A DNA stretch of 64,000 bases from Dastarcus helophoroides (taxonomy: Eukaryota; Arthropoda; Insecta; Coleoptera; Bothrideridae). How positions within the stretch are numbered: position 1 is the stretch's first letter; every line of letters begins with the position of its first letter. Of this stretch, positions 24,701-33,700 are shown one piece after another. The stretch lies in assembly GCA_028583605.1 (NCBI GenBank), contig CM053325.1, positions 47,376,987 through 47,440,986 on the forward strand. Reading direction: 5' to 3'. A program made the position numbers and the translations under genes. The notes beneath the pieces were generated by a model. It saw nothing but the letters and a program-made list of their open reading frames with translations, was not told the origin of the DNA and searched no databases.

Positions 24701-27700
24701 TGGCCAAAATAGGCAGCCTTATCGTATCTTTTTAAAGCATACATATAATTCCCTATTACCACCCAGTGTTCACTCTTCCATAAGCTCATATCAAATTTTG
24801 GTACAATATTTTCAAGTATTTCTATTTTCTCCTCATTGTCTGAATTAGCTAATAACGTTGATAACAAATCAAGACCAAAAGTCATATGAGGATGCTGTCT
24901 TCTTGCCTACATAGTAATTGTTAAATTTACAACTTTAGTATTACTGAAACTTACTCTTTGGAGGATGGAAATTGCTTTTTTATCTTCACATAAGTAAGCA
25001 TAACAATATGCCATGTTCACTAAAACATAAATATTGTCTATTAACTGACCATGAGTATCCATGCTTTTGTAAGTGTTTAGGGCACTTGAGAAATCCCTAG
25101 AGTGCATTTGTGCTTGAGCTTTTAACCAAACATTAATCCATGGCACCTCCGAGGCCATTTCTACCATTAAACCGTTAACTTGAACACCCTGTAACATAGG
25201 GGAATGGGGAAAACGTTAAAAACTCTAAATAACAAAAAAACTAAAATAGATGCAGCTGATAGCCCAAAACCCCAAAAGCAGAGCTGGGCAGTAATCATTA
25301 CAAAATGTAATGCATTACTAATTTAATTCCACTTTTTAAAAAAAGAATTGTAACTTCATTACTTATTAGAAATGTAATGTAATGTGTAATATGGATCATT
25401 TGTTGAAAAGTAATAGACTATTCCTCATGTAAAGGAATTAATTACAGGTATTCATTACTTCTTTTAAATTACATTGCAATGACGAATGTTATTCATGTCA
25501 TTTTTGCTTCGGACACCTTAAACAGGAATAATTTGTAGAATCAGCTATAACAGTTTGAAGCATTAGAGGATATACTTCTTCCGGGATTGGACCGTGTCGA
25601 AGAACTACTAAGTGTTCGACGTTTGGCCTACCTACCATCGTAGGGGACTTCTTTAGGAACAAAGAAAAGAAACAATAAATAAAATGGGAAAATAAAAAAA
25701 TGAAAGAATGAAAAGGCCAATTTCATTCTTTCATTTTTTCATATTCCCTTATATTCCTCTTTTCACTTATTGTTTCTTTTCTTTGTTCCTGAAGAAGCCC
25801 CCTACGATGGTGGGCGAAACGTCGAACATTTTTAGTAGTTCTTTGACACGATCCAATCCCGGAAGAAGTGTATCCTGTACTGACTCTGGCCGTGGAAGCC
25901 TTCGTTATCATATTTTGAAGCATAATACAAAAATAACCATAATGCTGAGTAATCGAAGTCTAGTATCAGTACTTCACTACTCTAAAATGTTCAATAATCT
26001 TCTTCTTGGTGTGCTGTATTCGTTTAACGGATGTTATCAGTCCTATTGGCTATCATTATTTTATTTACAGCTATTTTGAATAGCTGACTTGTTGTCGGTC
26101 CGAACCATGGTCTTAGGTTTCTAAGCCAGGATGTTCTTCGTCTAGCGGGTCCACGCCTTCCGTCAACTTTTCCCTGCATGATCAAATGCAACATGTCATA
26201 TACCTCCGGATGTCTCATGATATGGCCAAAATAAGACAGCTTTCGAATCTTCACCGTGTTTACAATTTCTTTATCCTTCTTCATCCTGTTCAGGACCTCT
26301 ACATTAGTGACATGGTCCATCCAGCTTATTCTCAGCATGCATCTGTATGACGACATTTCAAATGCTTCAAGCCGCTGCAAGGTGTTAGGGTTCATGATTC
26401 CAATCCATATAAGAGAACAGAAAAGACATAACACCTGACCATTCTCATTCTAAGATCAATGTTAGTTCATGTCCACATAAAATCTTTTTCATCCTTACAA
26501 AGGCAGTCCTAGTTTGCTCAATTCTTGATTGTATTTCTAAATTTTATTTCTATTCCGTTCAATAATACGCCACAAAATTCAATCGGCCCTACCGATATAT
26601 TTGACAAGTCAAAACTCATAAACAAAATCTGAATGTACAAATAAAATACTCTTGACCGCATATGAACTTATTTGTTGTGAATGAATATTTTCTTTAACTT
26701 TCGTTTCTAATTAATGAGTTTGAGACATCTAGTAGGAAAAAAAGATAATACTCTGAATGTTTATCTGCTGTGTTTATTTTTTATAATTTTTATACGGACT
26801 ACTGCATTATTGCTTTTAGTTGAAAATCACGTAATGGTAAATGCTAAAGTATGAGAGCAAAAATTAATCTTCTACCAATATCAGGCCAGCTGAGGGAGAA
26901 AGGGGGCCAAGGGGAGCCCCTGCTTCATGAGAACCTAGTGAGCTGCTCCCATGTTAGTAATTTGTTAATTACAAAAATGTTGAAGCCTTTTTTTCAAAAG
27001 TTGGTGTTAAAAATTAGGTTTTTTTGGGTAACTTTAAATTTTTACCAGAGAGTTTTTTTTTCAAAATTTCATATTTGAATTTAAAACTCGTAAAGTTTTG
27101 ACTTTTTGAAACCTTTCAGTTTAAACTTAAAAAATTCTCCTTTTTAAAATGCCAGCTTCACATCCGTCATTTAAAGCGCCAGATTTTTTAAAAAGTTTCG
27201 ACATTTTCAGACGAAGGGGAATTTTTCAGACAAATTTTCAAAAATGTAAAAATTAAAAAAAAAAATTTTTTTTCAAAACGAGCCGAAATTTTAAAAAAGA
27301 TCGAAATTTTAAAAAAAAAGTCGAGATTTTGAAAAAGTCAAAAGTTCGAGAAATAGTCGAAATTTTGATAATAAAAGATCAGAATTTTCAGAAAACGTGG
27401 AAAATCCGAAAAACCATTTGAAAAAAGTTTACAAAAAGTGAAATTTTTAGAGTCAAATTTACATAAAAGTGAATACTTCAAAAAAAAAGGTGAAATTTCT
27501 AAAAAAAAGTAAAAATCGTAAAATTAAAACTTTGGGAAATACTCAAAATTTTGAATAAAGAACGAAATTTTCAAAAAAAAATTGCAAATTTTGTAATATT
27601 AAAGTTTAAAGAAAATTAAAATAATCGAATTAACAAAAAGAATAGAAAATTTCAAAGAACCGAAATTATGAGAATTTAGTAGAAATTAACAGAAAAGCCT

Positions 27701-30700
27701 AAATTTTTGAAAAAGCGAAGTTGCGAAAGAGCTGAAATTTTCAACATAAATGAAATGTCGTCGGAAAATGTAAAAGTAAAAAAAATTTGAAATTCGATAT
27801 TTTCAAAATATGACTCGAAATTTTTCCATAAAAATCGAAGCCACATGTTTCAAAAATGTCATTTTCAAAGAGTAAAAATCTTAATAAAAAGGAGTAATCT
27901 CAAAAAAATCGAAATTTACAAAAATAATTGACCCTAAACAAGTCAAATTTAGAAAAGTAGAAATTTCTATCGAAAAGTTTTAAAAAGCTATAAATTTTCA
28001 ATAAGGGCCGTTTTTAAAAGGTCAAAACTTTCAAAAGTCAAAAATTTGAAAAAAAAGACAAATTTTTCAAAAAGTCCAAAAAATAAAATAGTCTTAATAT
28101 ATTGAAAAAGTGTATATTTTAACATGTCGAAATTTTCAAAGTAAGTTAAACTTTTAAAAGTCTAATCATTTAATGAAAATGGAATCCTTCAAAAACAATT
28201 GGAATTTTCAAGAAATTAATATTTTGAAATATAAGTGGAAATGTAATTAACCCGGCATGTGACACGTGGGGTGTGACAAACCCCAACGTCTGAAAACGCA
28301 TGCACAACTTTCCTAAAATTTAGTTTGCGCCCCTGCCCCGCCGTTTAGCTTTCAATTGTGCATTTTTTAATGCACCTATACAGAAATCGCACTCGTCTAA
28401 TGCACTTTAATGAAAAAACGTCGCTCTAAAATTGTTTAGGGTTGTGTGATACCCCACGTGCCGGTTCTTGAAACTTTTTTTAGTGGTTACGTTTTTGGTT
28501 CTTCGTCTGCTGAACAAGGTAAGAGCGACTTTTTCTGAGAGTTTTTTTGCTAAATTTATAGTGCGTTTCCTTTTGTAACTATTTATCAAGATGTATGAAT
28601 GGTAAATGAAGCAGGATCGTCTGTTAGCCTTATGGGAAAGAGTCCGAGGCCAACCAACCTTTAATCGATGAAGACGACTTGGAAAGAGATGATGAAATCG
28701 ACCAAATTAGTACCAACACTGGACTATCCTAACCAGAAACAACTTCAGGAAGCGAAGAGTGAAGAGAGAGACACAAGAAGAAAATGGTGAAATGGAAGAG
28801 GCAGAAGAAAATGAAAATAACTTTTATAGGAAAAAATGGAACCAAATGGAGTAAAAAAACACCAAATAAAAATGTTAGAACCAGATCTAAAAATATTGTA
28901 ACTTACTTGCCAGGGATGAAGGTTAATCGAAAGAAAGCTAAAACGCCAATAGAATGTTTTCAGCTTCTTATACTCCCAGATGAAAAAATGATAGCAGATA
29001 TTATAAGAAATGCAAATTATCGAATTGCCAAGAAATCTGAAAAATGGAAAAATTCGCCACTTTAGAAATCAAGAAGGTAAAAAGCGTGTGTGAAGCCTGC
29101 AGAGCTATCATATGTCTTGAGAATTCATTACAACACTGCAAAAAAAAATTTGGAAAATCACTCGAATTCGATTCCCACTAACGTAATAATTTTTTCACAT
29201 ATACCAATGATTTTATATTTTGTTAAAATTTGTGATTTTGTTATTTTAGTTATCATATGACACAAAATAATAACGCTTGTTTTGTATTTTAAAACTTAGA
29301 CTCTATAAAATAGTGTATATTTGATAGAAAAAAATGTATGTTTAAGTTATTAATGTATCTTTAGCAAAAATATAAATACTTCTTTTACTTTAATTAATTT
29401 TACTTTTACTTTAATAGAAGTCAACATTTTCAAAAAAAAATTATATACATATACCATATATAAAATTTTCAAAAAAAGTCAAAATATTCGAAAGAAATCC
29501 ATATTAAAAAAAAAAGTCGAAATATTTAAAAGTAATCAAAATTTTCAAACATTGGAGAAATGCCGAAATTGAAAAAAAAAAAGGAGAAACTCTGAAAAAT
29601 ATCGAAATTTTGAAGTCAGAGTATATATTCTTTAGTTGATAGTTTAATTTATATTACTAAATAAAATGAACCATATATGCTATAGTGTTTTCGTTTTATT
29701 CTAAAATTTAAAAGTAATTGAAAATGTAATTAATTTTTATTCCTTTTTCCAAGTAATGGGTAATTGAAGTACTTTTTAAACAACAGTAATGTAATTCGAA
29801 GTAATTTCATTCAATTTTCTAAAAAAGTAATGGGTAATGTAATTATTCCTTTTTAAAAGTAATTTGCCCAGCTCTGCCCAAAATAAAAGAATTTTTTTGG
29901 TACAATTTCAACATAGAAATATATCCAATGTTTCAGATTCATGGTATAACTATTACTTTAAAAACGAAAAATATTCATGAAGGTGTACCATAATGTTACA
30001 GCTGATCTAACGTTGTGCCATACATACCTCCAAACCCAACTGAAGTAAGTTATCTGCTGCATCTAGCGCTAGGGGGCACTCCTCAAGAACTTCTTTAAAA
30101 CAAACTGCAGCATTTTTCTCAGAACCCACATCTCTAAATAAATTTCCCAACAACATATTGATTTTAGGGGTCCTCTGTCTATTCCCAATACTTTGTAATA
30201 TTTCCATTGCTGCGCTTTTCTGTTTCAAAACCATACAACATAAGTAGATTTTGTATTTAATATCAATTTCACTAGGGACTTCATTGGAGAGATCAATTTT
30301 ATTATTTGGGTTTTTCTGCTTGATTACACTTTTCCTCATTTGGAGGCAATGCCTAAATAGATTTTCAGCTTGTATATACTGCTTTGTATGATACAGGGCA
30401 TCGGCACAATAATATACTGCTAGGAGTTTATTAGAAATAGTTAAATATTCGGGATTTTGTTCCACAACACTAAGAGATAAGTCGCACTAAGAAAAAAAAA
30501 TAAGTTCATATTAGACCCGAATTCAAATACTGATTCGATACACTTACCACTTTAATAACATTGGTGTATAGTTCTTCATCATACAATGTTTTCAGTTGTT
30601 TAATGAAGTTATTATTCATGTTTTATCGAAATTACAACCAAATTTCATTTATTATTGTCTTCTGTGTATTTGTTAACATTAGAACTACGATGGCAAAGAA

Positions 30701-33700
30701 CTACTCCAAATTTAAATTAAAATCTCAATACCTCCATTTGGAACTACATGTGAATAACTGGTGAAATGCAGACTCGGATAGCCGGTGAATTTTGGTATTA
30801 CTACTTTATAACATTACTCTTAATACCTAATGCTACTACTATAATGCTACTTTTTTATCGTTATATAGTATCGTGTGGTATCGACATAAATAATTCGGTG
30901 ACATTACATCCCATCGAGCAGCGTTGTCAGATTTTATTTTTTTGTGGGATTTTTAACACTTAAGAAAACAAACTTTCAGTGGCTTGTGGCGACTTTAATT
31001 ATAAAGAATGCGATCAGAAAAACGGCAAATGCATTTTTTTTTAGATTTCAACATTCAACCACTTTAAAAGAATCATTACAGTTTTGCTCTTAAGCTTTCA
31101 ATTGTAATGCTTTCAAAAAAAAGTTAAGCTTTCTAGAAAAAAAGTCAAAAATACTATTTTGAAGTCAAATATTATTATTATATTTGACAGACGTCAAAAC
31201 TGTGAAGTTTAAATATATTTTTAAAAATCCAAGTTTTCAGTTTCAAGCTAAACTTAGAATTTTATTTTTTTATTATTGTTCAGTTAGTTTTTGTAAAATT
31301 TTCATTGACTCGCAGTGTGAACTATTTCAGTTTTCTTTATTTTTTCTCTCTAAATATGAATCTTTTTTCAAAATTTCGAATTCAAAAATCTTCATTAAAA
31401 GGAAGTAAAAATTCTCAGATTAAATTCAGAATTTTAAAAAAACCGTTAAAAATTTGAGAAAAAGACCTAAAATTCCTAAGGGTTATAACCACAAAATGGA
31501 ACAAACAAAAATATACTTTTTTTCTTTAAGTTTTCCTCAAACATTTATCAAAAAGTCAAAAGTTTTAGAAAATCTTAAAATTTTGAAAAATGCTGGAAAT
31601 TTTCAAATCATTCAAAATTAATGATTTTCAAAAAATTCAAAATTACCAAAAAGTACAAAAGTCAAAATTTTGAAAAAAATGTCGAAACTGAAAAGTCAAA
31701 ATTTTGGTAAAAGTCGAATTTTTCAAATAAAAAATCTAATTATTTAAAACACTTCTAAATTTTAAACTCAATATTTTCAAAAATAGAAATTTCCAGAAAA
31801 AGTTGAAATTTTACAAGGTAATCTAAATTTTAGAAGAAGCAAATTTTATAAAAAGTCAACATTTTTAAAAACTCCTTCGAAAAACATACAAATCTGCAGT
31901 CAGAAATTCAAAAAAGAGCTGGAATTTTAAACAAGTGTTAATTTTGTGTCCCAAATTTTCAAAACAAAACAAAAATCGAAATTTTTAAAACAAAATTACA
32001 AGAAAGTATTTTACTCATTTTTTGAGAAAAAAATCAGTGTTTTAAAAATAATAGAATTTTTCCAAAAAGAGTCGAAATTTCGAGAAAGGGTCGAGAATTT
32101 TGAAAAGTTTCATTCTGTGGTCAAAATTTTCTATTAATTCTGACTTTCGACATTTTGAATATTTTTACAATTTTTTATAATTTTTCCAAATATTGACTGA
32201 AATTACGAAATTTCGACTTTTTTTAAAGTTCTAAAGGCGGATCCACATCAATAAAATATTGTCTTATGCGTTGTGACACAAATAATGAGAATAATGAAGT
32301 TATCTTTACGGTTTTGGCCTTATACGTACTGCATTTGAAGCGTTTACGACGCAATCAACTGATTGGGCGGTACAGCACGCAAAATAATAATTATTTAAGC
32401 TGCAAAATGTATCCAAATAAGCCAGAATTTTAAAGAATTTCAAAAAGTCAATATTTCGAGAAAAAGTTGATCCTTTGGGAGGCAAACGAGAGAAGTTTAA
32501 AAATGTGAAAAAGTGGGCATTTAAAAAGTCTGAATTTTAGAAATAAGTCGAAATTTTTAATAGAATCCTTAAAAAAAATCAGAATTTTCAAAAAAGTGAC
32601 CCAAAAATTCTTTCTCTTTTTTTACGTGGACGAAAGCGTGGGTACCAGTTGGTTTTTTAATGAATTTAGGCAGTGGCGGCTAGTGCTAAGGTTTGCAGGT
32701 TTGCGCAACCTCCAAAAAAACGCTGGGATAAAAAAGAAAGTAAATTGTTCTTTATGTTGTTTATTTTATTTATTGATAACAGATTTATCGTTACCAAACA
32801 TACTGCTGACTATTGCGGATTCCGCCAATTCGTAAGGGTTTGACGACATTATTGGCTCCATGGTTTGCAAAGTTTGCAGGCTAGACTGCAAACTTTGCTT
32901 TACACATATGCACCTGCGCGTTAACTCATATTTTGTTCGCTTAAAATACTTGCCCATAAGCAAGCATTAGGTTGCACTTGTGGGTGCAAACCAAATATTG
33001 ATTCGCTATTATAATCTGTCATCGGTCATTGTTGGGGGTCTTGAAACACAAATAAAAATGAATTCACTGCAAAGTTTAATTGCACAGCCATTCTGTAACC
33101 GATCTGTGTCGGAAAAACTGGAAATTACGCGACGTGGATCACCTATTCCAGACTTAAATATTGTGCAGATGGTGTCTTGTAAAAAGCGAAGTTTTAACAG
33201 AAGTAGTTCGCGAAGCTAAAGAAGTACCTATGTGACATTGTTATCTGCTAAGCTAAAGAACGATTCAGCTTCACTGGCCATTTAATTGCAGCAACTTTAT
33301 TTTTTCTGAAAAGTTTAACTAACATAGAATCACTTTTCCCGAAAAGAATTTTAAAGGAACCGCTAAGGTTTATCCAATTTTAATTTACAAAAACTAAGAA
33401 CTGAATTATCTGTACTTTACGAAACAGAAAAGTTTTAATGAGCTTTTGGTTTACTTGTACTCTATAACATTATTTCAGAAAACAGTGAGCTTAGTGAAAC
33501 TCTAAATCTTTTAAAAATCCTTATAACTATCCCAATGGCTTCTGCTGAAGCAGAGTGGTGCTTCTCCAGTCTGAAAAGAAAAGAAACTTTAAAAAAAAAT
33601 ACATTATGCCAGGAAAGATTGTCCGCATTAACGATGTCTTCAAAGAAAAGGACTTAATTCAAGGAATACTCGACTTCAGTAAAAAGTTATTGATAAATTT

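Larger units (their letters stand above)
25279..29876. mobile_element. hAT element shell filled with later insertions
   Basis: Left end cagagctgggcagtaat and right end, complement cagagctgggcaaattac, are flanked by cccaaaag (25271-25278) and cccaaaat (29877-29884), a 7/8 match 8-bp target duplication. The sequence proper to this element (attacatta-type motifs) is only about 25279-25560 and 29620-29876. The 4 kb between holds a Penelope-like inverted pair, a LINE tail, degenerate repeats and a piggyBac remnant. The whole lies in ANAPC7 intron 2. Confidence 0.7.

Noticed and set aside
25708..26079. 123-codon plus-strand frame with a hydrophobic start
   Set aside because: Crosses the Penelope-like end and the antisense of the LINE tail; no homology as a protein.
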